A DNA stretch of 64,000 nucleotides, from contig CAJINV010000001.1 in assembly GCA_905178155.1 (NCBI GenBank), positions 5,347,645 through 5,411,644 on the forward strand, written 5' to 3'. Positions within the stretch are counted from its first letter, which is position 1, and the number at the start of each line of letters is the position of its first letter. The translations under genes and the position numbers were made by a program. The notes under the pieces were generated by a model. It was given only the letters and a program-made list of their open reading frames with translations, did not search any database and was not told the origin of the DNA. Of this stretch, positions 13,601 to 23,872 are shown in pieces. Source of the stretch: Amoebophrya sp. A120. Lineage: Eukaryota; Sar; Dinophyceae; Syndiniales; Amoebophryaceae.

Positions 13601-16600
13601 CCGGCGTGGCTCGCGAGAGGCGCGAGGTGCAACGCGGTTCGCAGTTGCAACAAAATGCGGAACGAGTTTTCCAGTGCGAGATGCGGAAACGCAAACGATG
13701 CCAGCCGGCCGAACCCCTTCAGAGCCGGCGACGACGGCAGGTCCTGGGATCCTTCCTGCAAGTCCCAGAAAGCCTCAAGGCAGGATGGTGGGTGTTCCTT
13801 CAAGGTTGACTTTGCGGGATCCAGAGCTTCAAACCGATGCGGCGTGACGCCCGCCTCCCACCCTTCCAGCACAATCAACATTGCGAAGGCCAGACACACC
13901 ACGCCGGTGTGCATCCTTGACCCCATGAACAGCCCCAGCGTGACCGGGACCAGCACCGAAAGCAGAAGCCCGGGTAGCCACACGAGGAAAACAAAGGCAA
14001 CCGAGAACCCTCCGCTCGCGAACCACCAGGAGCCGCCGGCAAAGAGGAAGGCGAGCAGAAAAAGAATCCAGTAGGGCAGGTACGGGAAGAGCAGGTAGGC
14101 AGAGATGGACCCGAAGTGGTACGCACCGCGCTGACATCCGTGATGCGTCAGATGCTGCAGGATTCCCTCGTCGCGCTCCTTCTGGTACTGCAAGAACGAC
14201 CGTGACTGCAAGGGCCCGAACGCCTGCGCGATGAGAAAGAAGAAAAAAAGACTCCCGGGCCCGGGAGTCGAACCCGAGAAAATCAGTTTCGTTAGCCCGT
14301 CCTGCCCGAGGCTCAGCGAGCCCCCGTCCTGTGCATATGGATCCGACTCAGTGACCTTGAAGTGGAAGGCGAAAAACCAGAGGGTGGCGAGCACGAGGAG
14401 CGGGAAGACGTGGGACCCGTAGCTCGGAAGCGTTTCCGCGAGGAAGCGGAACTTGAAGACGCTGCTCGCCTGGTTGCCAAAGGTAAGGACCCGCGCACGC
14501 AAGGGCTGACGACTCAGTGCGCGGTCTCGCTCCTGCTGGGCCCGCTTGGCTGCGGGGTCCAACGCCGAGTCCGCCGCGTGCTCCTCGTCCTCTGCCTGTT
14601 CCCCAACAATCTGAAACACCTCCTCCATCGTCGTCTGCTCCACGGTAACCGACAACGCGGGGAACTGCGCCTCCAGGGCGTCCAACAGTGCTGGAATGCG
14701 CACCACCGCAGCCCACGGCACCAGGTAGGCCCGGAAGTAGGCGCTGACGCGGCTGGCCTTCACCTGCACGTCCTCCGGTCGCGCCGTCGGGGCCGCAAAC
14801 ACAACGGCCGCGACGGCCCGCCGCACGTCCTGCTCCAGAATGCGCTGCGCCTCCTGCTCGGACACCGCGCCCTTGGTCACGCTGGCTTGGACCCAGAAGC
14901 CCAGGCCAAACTGGTGCTTCAGCTCCACGCTGCTACCGAGCGCGCGCACCCGCCCAGCCGCCAGAATCACCTTCCGCTCGGCCAGCAAGTCCGCCTCCTC
15001 GAGGTAGTGCGTCGAGAAAACCACCGTCTTCCGCTCCTCGGATACCAGCTTCTTGAGCAACAGCCAGAAGTCGCGGCGCGTCTGCGGATCCATCCCGCTG
15101 GTCGGTTCGTCCATCAAAATCAGCGGCACCTCCTTGCCCAGCAGGGAGCACAAAACCCACATGCGCCGCTTCTGGCCCCCCGACAGCTTCTCGCACAGCG
15201 TGTCGAGCTTCTCGTAGATGCCCAGCTCCCAGGCGTAGCGGTTCAAGCTTTCCGCGATTTCGGCCTCCGGGATGCCGCGCAGGTGCGCAAAATAGACGAT
15301 GTGCTGCCGACAGGTGAAAGCGTCCCACATCGCATTGTGCTGGGGACACAGCGTCACCTTGTGGCGAGCCGCCTCGGGCTGGTCCGCGACGCTGACCCCG
15401 TCGATGAAGATGTTGCCGCTCGTGCGCTGCAGCAACCCGGTGATTTGCCCCACCAGGGTCGTCTTCCCCGCCCCGTTGTGGCCGAGCAGACAGAAAATTT
15501 CGCCGCGATGCACGCTGAAGCTCACGTGGTTGTTCGCGAGCTTCCCGCCGAAACTCTTCGTGAGGTCGTCAATCCGGAGCACGTCGTCCGCGCCGACCCC
15601 TCCGGGAAAAGCTTGGTTGTTCTGCGGCAGGAGCGGCTGCTGCTGGTGCGCAAGAACAACTCCCGCCGGCGTGTTCGCCGCCCCCGCATTCGTCACCGCC
15701 GTGTCTCCTTGCTCCGCCTGGTCCTTGCACCAGAGGCGGTACCGCAGAACCCCATACCAGAACAGGGCGTTCAGTAGGAGCGTCAAGTGGTCACAGATCA
15801 CGAACAGCACGTACGCGCCATTGTTGGCCCCGAGGTCCGCGGCCCCGGCATTGTCGGCGTACTGCTGAATCAGTTCGGGCCGCTCAAAGGACACCACCTT
15901 GCTCCCCTCCGCCCCGGCTCCCAAACGCGTCGAAATCCAGATCGGGCTCTCATCCGGACCAATCAGCGCATCTACGGGCGGGTGCGGATTGCTGGGGTCC
16001 CGCGCGCAGTAGTAAAGCGAGTGCGGCATCAAAAACGAATTCCAAAACGGCCGCCCCTGGGGAAGCTGCCAGTTCAGCAACCCGCTGCCCTCGTCGGCAA
16101 CCGCTTTGGCTGCCGCGGCCGACGCTGGCGTTTCATGTTGTAACTGGCTGCTCCAACCTGGCGACGTCCCCCGGTGCCGCATGTCTTGCAAAACGCGGAG
16201 CAGCTGCGCGCCGCGTTCCATGATGCGCACGTAGCTGAAGCCGGGACAAACCACGCCCGCGAGCATGTTCAGCGCCAGTGGCAGTCCCAGGAACGTGTTC
16301 GGGCACGTGCTTACGAGTCCGGGATCCTTAGCCACGATCATCTCCTCGAGCTTTTCCGTCGCCGCGGCACTATATTCTTTGGTGCCTACTATGTTTATTG
16401 CCTCGAGACTGAAGTTTTTCATGTCCTGTGCGAACGCCGTGGCCAAGAAGGACGCGCCCCGGTTTGGAAGGTAGAGCTCGCCAGTCACGTACAGACCGAC
16501 ACACACGGCACCGTTGAGAAATCCCACCAGGTGAACCGTCGGGCGGTACACCGTCTCTTTTTCGATCGAGACGGCCAGCGTCGAGCTGAGAAAAATCACG

Positions 16601-17202
16601 GCAACAATCACGGGCAGTGGGGCAAAGAACAGGGAAAGCACTTCGGGCCAGGCGTACAACCGCGTGAGCCCAGCGGTGGTCCCGTAGAACAGGATCAGTC
16701 GCAGCACGTGAACCAGCAACAGCGGAACAGCATAAATCAAACCGAAAAAAAACGCGTTCGCGAGCCAGTACGTGCCCCGTGGTAGCCCGTACAGCACCTG
16801 CACGTCGTACAATTTCGTGCCCGTTTCCTCGAAGACCAGATTCCCGAACCCGGTAAACACGAACCACAGGGGCAGCAGAAACGCAAACCACGTCCGAAAC
16901 GCCAGGTCCATTACAAGCATGTTGATCGGCATTGCTTGGTCCAGCCCGCGTCCGATTTCGGCCGCGTCTGTGTCAAAGCACAACGACCCGTAATCAGACC
17001 CCTCCGGCCGTACTGCAGGGCACTCGTAAGAGTTAGCGAGCTGTTTGCTAGCTTCACTTGCACCGCTGCTTGTGTACATCACGACCATCGAGATGATCAT
17101 GATAACGACCAGGATGTACAAACCCAAAAACTGGCACCACCGCCCATTCCTCAGGTGAACGTCCGCGTTCTTGCCGAGAACTGTGCTAAACAAAGACGAC
17201 AT
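10612..17202 (-). CDS. ABCA-type full ABC transporter
   Basis: One uninterrupted ORF of 2196 residues beginning with ATG at 17202. The layout is TMD1-NBD1-TMD2-NBD2, as in the eukaryotic ABCA subfamily, which moves lipids or sterols across membranes. TM helices are clear near residues 25-45 and 110-240. NBD1 has Walker A GHNGAGKTT (about 571), Q-loop PQHNAMWDAFT, signature LSGGQ (about 671) and Walker B LILMDEPTSGMD. TMD2 helices follow. NBD2 has Walker A GPNGAGKTT (about 1507), PQFDKLWPDV, signature YSGGM (about 1650) and Walker B IVFLDEMSAGVD, where M replaces the usual P; both catalytic glutamates are present. The last 190 or so residues are a Gly/Pro/Lys-rich imperfect repeat not typical of ABCA proteins. 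No introns are needed, unusual beside its intron-bearing neighbours. The substrate cannot be told from sequence. Confidence 0.95.
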   Translation of the reverse strand: MSSLFSTVLGKNADVHLRNGRWCQFLGLYILVVIMIISMVVMYTSSGASEASKQLANSYECPAVRPEGSDYGSLCFDTDAAEIGRGLDQAMPINMLVMDLAFRTWFAFLLPLWFVFTGFGNLVFEETGTKLYDVQVLYGLPRGTYWLANAFFFGLIYAVPLLLVHVLRLILFYGTTAGLTRLYAWPEVLSLFFAPLPVIVAVIFLSSTLAVSIEKETVYRPTVHLVGFLNGAVCVGLYVTGELYLPNRGASFLATAFAQDMKNFSLEAINIVGTKEYSAAATEKLEEMIVAKDPGLVSTCPNTFLGLPLALNMLAGVVCPGFSYVRIMERGAQLLRVLQDMRHRGTSPGWSSQLQHETPASAAAAKAVADEGSGLLNWQLPQGRPFWNSFLMPHSLYYCARDPSNPHPPVDALIGPDESPIWISTRLGAGAEGSKVVSFERPELIQQYADNAGAADLGANNGAYVLFVICDHLTLLLNALFWYGVLRYRLWCKDQAEQGDTAVTNAGAANTPAGVVLAHQQQPLLPQNNQAFPGGVGADDVLRIDDLTKSFGGKLANNHVSFSVHRGEIFCLLGHNGAGKTTLVGQITGLLQRTSGNIFIDGVSVADQPEAARHKVTLCPQHNAMWDAFTCRQHIVYFAHLRGIPEAEIAESLNRYAWELGIYEKLDTLCEKLSGGQKRRMWVLCSLLGKEVPLILMDEPTSGMDPQTRRDFWLLLKKLVSEERKTVVFSTHYLEEADLLAERKVILAAGRVRALGSSVELKHQFGLGFWVQASVTKGAVSEQEAQRILEQDVRRAVAAVVFAAPTARPEDVQVKASRVSAYFRAYLVPWAAVVRIPALLDALEAQFPALSVTVEQTTMEEVFQIVGEQAEDEEHAADSALDPAAKRAQQERDRALSRQPLRARVLTFGNQASSVFKFRFLAETLPSYGSHVFPLLVLATLWFFAFHFKVTESDPYAQDGGSLSLGQDGLTKLIFSGSTPGPGSLFFFFLIAQAFGPLQSRSFLQYQKERDEGILQHLTHHGCQRGAYHFGSISAYLLFPYLPYWILFLLAFLFAGGSWWFASGGFSVAFVFLVWLPGLLLSVLVPVTLGLFMGSRMHTGVVCLAFAMLIVLEGWEAGVTPHRFEALDPAKSTLKEHPPSCLEAFWDLQEGSQDLPSSPALKGFGRLASFAFPHLALENSFRILLQLRTALHLAPLASHAGSGSPSTQCLTMYFSRNWDQMSAESEGPGFVESAWAAVTNQDVESTTPAQEFMKQLYDTCGFSSFLETSPTSFVQTLQRGHGAQNADRGLLTDSATTNATANSKEAVVDYHEAPPPSGVVTFKTLNPDEDTASSAEVGGGAEPEQGDQLSSSGETTSTTSGTEESVQHFGTAAYYFVGSVPEGSPLAVMWGAGVGGKCSAVWSPGSAAFGGVWLPVYVLSFWVLLFFLLEKCLAHRRVTAAGAAREELPRPEPLQDADVAAEEARWPRDRDAVDVQGVYKKFVNPDGKPHWASKGVTLGIQPGECFGLLGPNGAGKTTLFNMMSGNDETGPPNLGSIHWLGKNTADDGFELARQHMGLAPQFDKLWPDVSGRLHLRIYAQVAGLYAEETADHVVEAGPPGGAPLNRPSPLDVEAGGAARARQRSDAGEERISRFLREVGLSEKDADRPTKEYSGGMKRKLSVALTMITDPPIVFLDEMSAGVDISAQRTLWDKLINRPTGQTIVTISHSMSEIDATADRIGILVAGRLKCLGDSLRLKQVYGNGYHLEVVLNLGKQTRKSRSHVLTQECVAPRASLADAQRAIAGGDGGKQARPEGEVSDTDFTEDEFLQMEDGGLSGDVVLAGANILSEKGQLQRGPEGEGSPRSTKNAAGPIKKKKSKSTILDNTAAMPQQRFSQQFRRSVDEKIASPVAGKDELSVETVEMFLVDSLMSYNIGIPRGEIHVLEKTPISSARVRLCLGLGVHVDRAGAAAKGGQGNKSSLRLSSVFKWCVQDPLKIIEDFGVGEPTLEQVFLKFAKEQELHDQAAEGAANGGLDPSHKGAGGPPGFGGKGLPPGGAVGFDPMKGGFPGGGKGGPSPPGMFPVKGGPGGKGMPPGFDPQMKGDPSGKGKGLPPMDKGDPSGKGLPPMNKGDLKGGLPPMDKGDLKGLPPMNKDDPSGKKGLPPMNKGDPSGKGLPQKKGDPGGKAVPPGFFWFDGDPNGKGPPPGFYPINKGGKK
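10700..11150 (-). repeat. In-frame minisatellite coding PPM(D/N)KGD repeats in the ABCA tail
   Basis: On the plus strand the unit (A/G)TCACCCTTRTYCATCGGCGG recurs about six times between roughly 10740 and 10930. It encodes GLPPM(D/N)KGD(P/L)SGKG-like repeats, grading upstream into PPGFDPMKGG-type repeats. The units differ by whole codons, so the frame is kept. Confidence 0.8.
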
Positions 17203-18340
17203 GATCCTCTCGTCGAAAGTGTCGATGCAGTAAAAATGTAGTAAACGAATATCCTCCCGGAACCAAGGATAGGTACAAGCGAAAACAGGATTAGAAGTGG
17301 ATGGAAGTTATTTCGAAGTAGCGAGTCTAAAAATGTTCTGTCCTCACTCGGAAAGAGTAAGGGAGACGATTCTCTACTGGGAGACGATGATTCTAAACAC
17401 CAAAGAAAGGGCACGAGAGTTTAGGGTTCCTGAAAGTTTTGGATTTGGATTTACTTTTCAACATCATTATCAATCTTCAAAATGGCAAGTCATGATGTTC
17501 CGCAGTCTTTGAAAAGAAGCACGAGATTCGCACGATACGACGACGGAGTTTCGCTACTACCAGCTAGGACGTATCACGAAGAATGAGTTACTGCTGTTGC
17601 AGTTCAAACGAGCACCACAACTATTTTTCCTACTTGCTACGACAAGAAACCAGCACGACGGTGATGTTTCCACGAAAGAGAAAAGCCGTGCAGGACTTTC
17701 AGCACGAAGGAAACGGCATGATCGCGTACGAAGCAATTCCAAACGTCATGGAGTCTTTATGTTTTTAGGTTTTGCTCCTGCTACTGATTCTGCGCAAGAG
17801 GAGCAGAATCCGTTTTGTCTCAAGAATGAAGTTGGAATCATGTTTCTCTTTCTGTTTTCATTTCACGAACTATGCGTGCAACATCGCATTCACTGCCAGT
17901 TCAGACCGATCGCGCCATTTTTGTGGACGCAAGACCAAAAGGAATTATCGCAGTCTTTCATTGAGCAGTTACAATAAGCTCGTTGAGTCCAACAAAAACT
18001 CATGACAGGCTGACAATGTTGTAAAAATGTCATGCATACCCGACGGACTGCACCACATCAAAAACCTTTGCACCGTCCGTCGCCGCAAGCAGCTTCGGGC
18101 GATGTAAAAATGTCATGCGCACAGCGACGTCAGCGGGCAAAATTTCCGAAGCTAAGTTTTCCGAATTGGCTCCCGACTTTTCCGGCCGGTCAGCAAAAGC
18201 AACGTCGTGTACTGCAGAAGTGAGGCCAGGAGGCGAGCCGCGTACTTACGACGGGTTTCAGCCACAAAAGAGCAATGGCACAGCCAGCGCTCGTCCGAAA
18301 ACAACGCCAAAGGATACGCCACAAACTACCCAGTCGTCGA
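17203..18340. other. Intergenic region between the ABCA gene and the upstream membrane-protein gene
   Basis: No convincing gene is seen; ORFs here are short, Arg/Lys-rich and unlike the neighbours. The motif TGTAAAAATGTCATGC occurs twice (near 18019 and 18105) and resembles part of the family B introner end (AATGTAAAAATGTC), perhaps a relic. Confidence 0.5.
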
Positions 18341-18528
18341 TTACGCCGATGAATGCGAGCGAAAAAAGCACTTGCGCGACACTATGTTTATTTTTCGACG
18401 GGATTGAAATACGACGCTTTTTTCTACTGCCTCCCATCAAATGCAAAAATGCCTTGAAAAATGAGAGCCAACATAGATGTACATCCATATCAATTGGACC
18501 AATTGCGGAAAGGCCGTGAAGTACTTAC

Positions 18529-20407
18529 TTCTTCCATCCATACAGACCCCAGCAATCCAAACGTGACACCGTTTGTTGCAAATGCAATGCCCACACCAAG
18601 CATAGCGCTGATTCGGCGGATGCTGTAGTTGCATTTGCAAGGGCATCACATTGACATACGCACGAAAAAATTCTCGTCTCGGAGCAGCAACACTGGTTAA
18701 AAATAAAAAGCGATGAAAAAAATAAGACCCACACTGAGTAAAAGAAAACGCAATGACTAGAGTGATGTGGAATACTAGCCCGGAACGTCGACAAGCTGCC
18801 CTTCTTTATCATAGACTGGGTGAAAGCGTCCGGCGCACAAGCGGCTGCGGTATGCAGGTGGGTGAAAAAAACGTGCTTCAACTCTGTCTCCTCGCAGCGC
18901 AACCGGAGCGGTTTCCAAATCTAAACCAAGTTCGCTCTCGACTTGTGGTCCTTTCCAACGACAGAACGTCATGGATGCTTCCGTAAAAAATCGCATAGGA
19001 ACAACTCAATTGAGCGCCAAAACAGACAAAGACAGGCGAAACGCACTTTTTCCAATCTCGTACCCAGCGCAGAATTATGCCGACATAGAGAAAGTAGAGC
19101 CCCACACGAGCAAGACAGCAGTGGATTCGATGTCTCTTGAGCAGCAAGCTGCATGCGAAGAGCACCACGTCGGCAACCAGCGCCGTGCAGTACACGACGG
19201 CCCAAACACTGTCCCGCGTTGTCTCCTGCTCGCTTTTCGGCTTCCGTTCGTCCCAGGTGTTTGCCACAACAAAGCCCGCTACTGGAACCTGATCGCCGTT
19301 CCAGCTCTTTGATGTTGCCCCATACCCAGCAGTCTGGTGGTACATCAGTGGTTGCTGGTCATTCTGTCTCTGTCCCTGCAGTGCCGGCGCATGATTCGGA
19401 TGATAGTGTGTCGCGTAGCCGTCAGGTCGAAGAGCGCTCTCCTGCGGACCTGGCTCAAACATTCTTGAACCTCCTCCCTTCCAGACATCGCGCGGCGGAG
19501 GTGTCCTACTGCAAGGGCTCCGCTGCCCCGATGAATTATACCTTGTCGGGTAGAAGTTCTCCTTGTTACAACTCATTTCACAAGGACATCCTGCAGGACC
19601 CACATGCTGTGGCGCACCGCCAACTGCTGGATGCATTTTTTTGCTTTCTGGTTTTGTGGACTGAAAATGCGAACTGCTGGACCTTCTGTTCAACATATCT
19701 GCCGGCTCAACATGTTTCCTCCCATACTTGTGCGAGTGATAGGAGGGAGGCTGTGTACCATAACCGCTACCGCTTGATCCTCGACGATGTCGCTCATTAG
19801 TTGTGGGATGTTGATGCGCCGTACCACCAACACCACCAGTACCTACAGGCGTGACCGGCACGACCGGAGACCGCTGATGAGAGTGCTCCGAGGGGCAGCT
19901 TCCACGCGACTGATGGTTGTAGCAGGACACCACGACCGGATTCCGCGGTGAATACGGACTCAATATCTTCTGGTTGAAGGAGCTCGCGTTGGGATTTATC
20001 GAAATGTTGTTGAAGACGACAGGGTTCTCCTCTTGGTCCGTGCGTCTTCGTGGCAGGTCCAGTTGTCCGTTGCTGTAGTCCAACGGCGCAACAGCTCTCA
20101 CTTGTAGTTCGGGTGCTCGTCCGGCTGCAGCCTGTACCACAACTTGCGGAGCTCGTTGTTGAGGACTGTGCACCATCATAGTAGTACTCGGATCATCGTT
20201 TCTTGATGCGACAGCCTGGGCGTGCGTTGCCCGGGCCGCGGATGGATTTTGCGCCGGGTGCCGTCCCTCCGCGGTCGTTGGCGGGCGGTAAAAGGCTTGC
20301 GTTTGCTGCAGCAGGGCCCGCGTCCGGTCGTCCACTGCGTCCTCAGGCTCCGCATCCGGTTCCACTTCCGGCTGGAACTCACCGTTGCTCCTGTTGATTC
20401 CTGACAT
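18529..20407 (-). CDS. Unknown membrane protein with long low-complexity N-terminus
   Basis: Exon 1 starts at ATG 20407 (an in-frame ATG at 20464 also exists). About 400 residues rich in Gln, Pro, Ser and His are followed by hydrophobic stretches (VWAVVYCTALVADVVLFACS, then LYFLYVGIILRW). The exon-1 frame stays open to 18878, but its last part looks like noise. A better 3' continuation is exon 2 at 19004-18776 (contains GLDLETAPVALRGDRVEARF) and exon 3 at 18692-18529 (contains YAWCGHCICNKRCHVW), joined by phase-matched introns. The proposed splices are GTGTGG at 19117 to TTGAG, GTATTC at 18775 to AACCAG, and a donor GTAAGT at 18528. A last exon near 18426-18341 is possible but weak. I do not recognise the family; the exon 1 ORF is the firm part and the splice model is inference. 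Confidence 0.6.
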
Positions 20408-21192
20408 GATTGCTTCCAAATTGAGTGTGATGTTGTTCTTCAACGCTAAATGCGATATTAGCACTAAAATCGCTAAGAACCTCCTTGGAGAAACTCACGA
20501 CGCATACGTATTCGGAGCATCAAATTGAAATCTTCATCTTCGATAAACATGCATCGGTATATAGAAGCGGAAAAACACCAGTACCTCGTGCAGATCTCCA
20601 AATGTGTTGGCTTCAAAAGGAAAAAATGAACTTGCTGTTCTTGTTGCACAAAAAAGTGCCAATTTGAATTTGATCTCACATATGGAGAAAAATTAGCACG
20701 CGATCTTCAAGGTCACAAATTGACACTTGACAGGAACCAGCAAAGTTGCAAAGGAAAAAAAATCAGTAAGACCGGAACGCAATTCAAATTCTCAAACAGT
20801 CACAGAGAGAAAGCAAAAACGACCGAGGATCACGTCACAGATATTTTGTCACTTTGTCCGTTGTTGGAGAGCATCGTCTGCAAGAGGAGCTCCTCCGACA
20901 CTACTCATGCAATGACGTCGACATTTTTCATACCGGGCTGCGTGTAGGCACAGGTAGCAGTAAACTACCCTGAAAGTTATTTGCGTCAAACACAGTAAAA
21001 ACTAAAATTAAAAAGCGTCGCTATTATCCACCGAGGCGCGACGTCTGCTTCATGTTGCAGCTTTTCACCAGCATAATTCCCTTGCGTTGTACCGCCCAGT
21101 GCTCATAGCGGTGTTCAAACTCTGTCTTCGATTCCGCAAAGAGAGGCCAAACTGAGAAGTGCGAACGCAAGGTGCAGCGGGTCTTCTCTGGC
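20408..21192. other. Intergenic region
   Basis: About 0.8 kb, AT-richer than the flanking exons. It separates the start of the low-complexity membrane-protein gene from the end of the phosphatase gene. No coding or repeat signal is seen. Confidence 0.55.
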
Positions 21193-22320
21193 CTACATCG
21201 GCTCGTCAATAGTCTGGCGCGATGTCAGGCACTCCGGTTCGATGATCCTCCGATGACATGTACCTGAAAAGTTGTTTCGTATATCGTTCGCCGCACAGGT
21301 AGAGGTGCTCGCCCAAGGACGGTCATTTCTGTACAGCAGAGACTTGCGAAGAAGTACCTGCATCCCTAAAAGTTGACTAGCTCCTCCATCAGTCACGAGA
21401 ATTTCATTGTACCACTCTGTGTATTTCCACATGTCGATCGTCGGTTCCCGGAAGTTTTTTTCTTCGAATTCGCACAGCTGCTCCATGAAACCCAAATTCG
21501 GCGTGATCGCCGCTCGCCGCGAACGCACCAGGAAAAAGGCGTCGTGCAGGGTGTAGTTTAGCTTGGCCATGAGGTACGAAATCACGACGGTGGCCGACCG
21601 GGAGACGCCGGCGCGGCAGTGCACAAAAACGCTCGGATATGGGGCCGAAAGAAAAACTCCTTCACATTTCTTATACGCAATGATTTTCCAGACATGGTGT
21701 GCGCAAGAGATTGTTTTTTGACAGAAACAATTATCTCAATCGTCCTCAAAAAGGTGGGGAACTAACACTCCGATGCATTTTCAGCAACCCAAACGTTTTG
21801 TGAAGTGGCTTTTTCCCTGCATACCTCCTCCTTCGACGTGAACGAGTGAATGAAGTCATGCGCCTCCTCGAAGTACCTGATTGAGCCAAACAGCTTCCAA
21901 CTCTTCAACACAAAAGCAAAACTTGAAGTTTCAACCTTCAGCACACGCAACATGCATGACAATAAACCTCCAAAAATTCCAGTCATCAACACGGTTACTT
22001 TCTATGCGATAGGCATACCTCGCAACTACAGAAAAGTAATTTAAGTTTTAATACAGGTGTATGGGTTCCCGAGACTGGTCCTCGACATCGACGCGAAAGT
22101 ATTTTATATCTGCCTGTTCCTCGGTGACCAAGAATTCCGTGTACGGACAGCAGCAGACCACCGCGACGATCTGGTACTGCCGCAAGACCTCGGGGTCACT
22201 TGCCGTTTCAATGGTCCCCAAATGCCAAATATAGCCGCCGGGGCGGAGGTAGTGAGGTCGTGGGCGTTTTCTTGCCGGCCGTCGCCTTGGCCGCGGCTTT
22301 GCTTTTTCTGGCCTCGCCAT
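21193..22320 (-). CDS. Dual-specificity protein phosphatase
   Basis: The catalytic signature HCRAGVSRS, i.e. HCxxGxxRS with the nucleophilic Cys and P-loop Arg, lies in exon C (21669-21193). Exon B (21876-21825) supplies YFEEAHDFIHSFTSKEE. Exon A (to 22055) supplies GYIWHLGTIETASDPEVL and a general-acid region YFRVDVEDQ. Splices are GTATTA...TCAG (phase 2) and GTATGC...TAAG (phase 0). Joined, they match the order of the small DSP fold: entry strand, acidic loop, helix YFEEAxxFI, then PSVFVHCRAG. Such enzymes remove phosphate from Ser/Thr and Tyr of proteins. With ATG 22320 the product is 264 residues, but that start lies inside a GC-rich inverted-repeat element; an upstream exon beginning at ATG 22981 (MLDLIVPHFY) joined across the element is an alternative. 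The region after residue 150 or so is family-unspecific. Confidence 0.85.
21670..21824 (-). other. GT-AG intron 2 of the phosphatase gene
   Basis: Donor GTATGC, acceptor GTATAAG, phase 0, 155 bp. Removal joins FIHSFTSKEE to KCEGVFLSAPYPSVFVHC. Confidence 0.65.
21877..22054 (-). other. GT-AG intron 1 of the phosphatase gene
   Basis: Donor GTATTA, acceptor AATCAG followed by GTAC in the next exon, phase 2, 178 bp. Removal gives EPIHL-YFEEAHDFIH, the expected phosphatase helix. Confidence 0.75.
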
Positions 22321-22951
22321 ACCGCCGTGAGTAACGTTAGGCCTCACGGTATGGCGGCTGCTTGATGAGCGTCGCAAATTTTGGCAAATTTTCGAAATTG
22401 CCTTCCGAAAGCCAGCCCCCATGCTATGGGGTCGATCCGGGCGCCACGGGGGGCGCCCAAAAAGCGACGAAAAATCGGGCCCATAGCATGCGGATTGGCT
22501 TTGCGCGTCTGGCGCGCTTTTTCTTTTTTGCGTTTGTATTTTTCTCGCCGGCGCTTTTTGCAAAGCTTCACGGGCTCTAAAACCGGCGAAAAGGCGGCCG
22601 CTTTTGCGGCTGCCCAAAATGCTCCGAAATCTCGGCCGTGCCGTGCTGTTTCGCTGTTCTGATTTTGGGCGCGTTTTTTTCGGGCGCCCTTTTGGGCGCC
22701 CCAAATCGCCAGAAACTAAGGCGGTGGGCGCCTGAGAAGGGCGCCCCTTTTGCCGGCTCCCCTGCGTCGTTTTATCCAGTGCGAATCGATAGAATCCGCT
22801 CGGGCTTTTTTGCCGCAAACGCCCCGGCCGCTTGATAAGTGAAAACTTTTTATGCTCAAAAACACTTCCGGCCGCTTCAAAACTGCCGGTCGTTTTTCAC
22901 GTTAGGTGGCAAAAAAACTCCCCGGTTAGAACCGTTCGGTGACCTCACTAC
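22249..22951. mobile_element. GC-rich 703-bp element with perfect 11-bp terminal inverted repeats
   Basis: GTAGTGAGGTC at 22249-22259 is mirrored exactly by GACCTCACTAC at 22941-22951. The interior is far more GC-rich than its surroundings and full of foldbacks. One is a hairpin GCCATACCGCCGTGAG / CTCACGGTATGGC at 22316-22355; another inverted pair surrounds CATGCTATGGG near 22411-22495; GGGCGCCC-type palindromes lie near 22680. No target duplication is evident and no protein is encoded. On the minus strand it begins with GT and ends with AC, directly before the phosphatase residues LRPGGYIW. It may be an intron-like insertion or a MITE that now overlaps the gene's 5' end. Confidence 0.65.
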
Positions 22952-23872
22952 ATAAAAATGAGGAACGATCAAGTCCAACATTCGTCATTTTGGGGTTTCG
23001 GAACCAATGCTGAAAGGTGTTGCTCCTTGTGACACAGGTTTGCATGAAACACGCAGCGGCTGGCGAGGTGTATTAAACAATTCTGAAACGACGACCGCAG
23101 TCAGCTGCCCCGTGAGAGTTCGACCGTGGCGTAAGCGAAACTGGATTAATGTTGCCGGACGTGTTGTAACTACAGGCTGCACAGTGACCATCGAAGATCA
23201 TGGAAAAAATGCGCCGGGATAAAAGTGGCCGAACTCCAGTTTGCTATAGCCATGCCAGCTACCGCTGCCGGTATACCTTTCGAAGCTCGACGTGGAATTC
23301 TGAGCAGCTGGTGAGGCGGCCATTGCGGAATTTGTAGTTTCAGAGCAGAAGTTTCCCGTCGTCAACATTTTTGGCAGGATGCGGGGTACTCAAAAACCAT
23401 TTAGACAAAAAACAAAAACGATGGTTGTAAAAATTGCGTTCGAAAGCAGCCCAAGCGAAATTATTAACCAAAATGAAGCAAAAATCTAGACTGCACAAAT
23501 GGAAACTTGAAATTTTGTTTTTTGTAAACGCGGTGAAGAATGGGTCACGACCGACACAGCACAGGATCTCAGACGCAATTTTGGACATCTACACCCGACC
23601 AACCTGTAACTACACACGCAATTCAGAGTGATGAACAAAGAACATTTTCCTCCATATGAACGGCCGCAGCCGCCTCCATGCACGGGAGAGCACGAGTCGC
23701 AACTTTGCGTGCGGATCGAGCACCGTTCGAGACCTCGCTCGGTGTCCACAGGAGAACGCAGTCAATTGCATTGATTTTCATCGTACAAGACAACATACAA
23801 GACTGGTCTTCGGAAGTAATAGCGCAATTTCACTGCGGTGCCTTTGGATTAAGTGTAGTTGCTTTGTCCATA
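22952..23872. other. Intergenic region
   Basis: About 0.9 kb between the phosphatase 5' end and the CRAL-TRIO-like gene stop. A 71-residue plus-strand ORF (23007-23222) is the longest and is not convincing. If the phosphatase begins upstream of the inverted-repeat element, its first short exon would be near 22981-22952. Confidence 0.5.

Noticed and set aside
14250-14290. tRNA-like B box (GGGTTCGACTCCCGG on the minus strand)
   Set aside because: It lies in the middle of the ABC transporter coding sequence and no acceptor stem or A box is found around it.
14362-15777. 471-codon open frame on the plus strand
   Set aside because: Mirror frame of ABC transporter NBD1; the minus-strand protein has all ABC motifs in order.
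22048-22818. 256-codon ORF read as one exon through the GC-rich element
   Set aside because: Only the part up to about 22320 (or 22248) looks like phosphatase; the rest is Arg/Lys/Pro-rich sequence of the inverted-repeat element.
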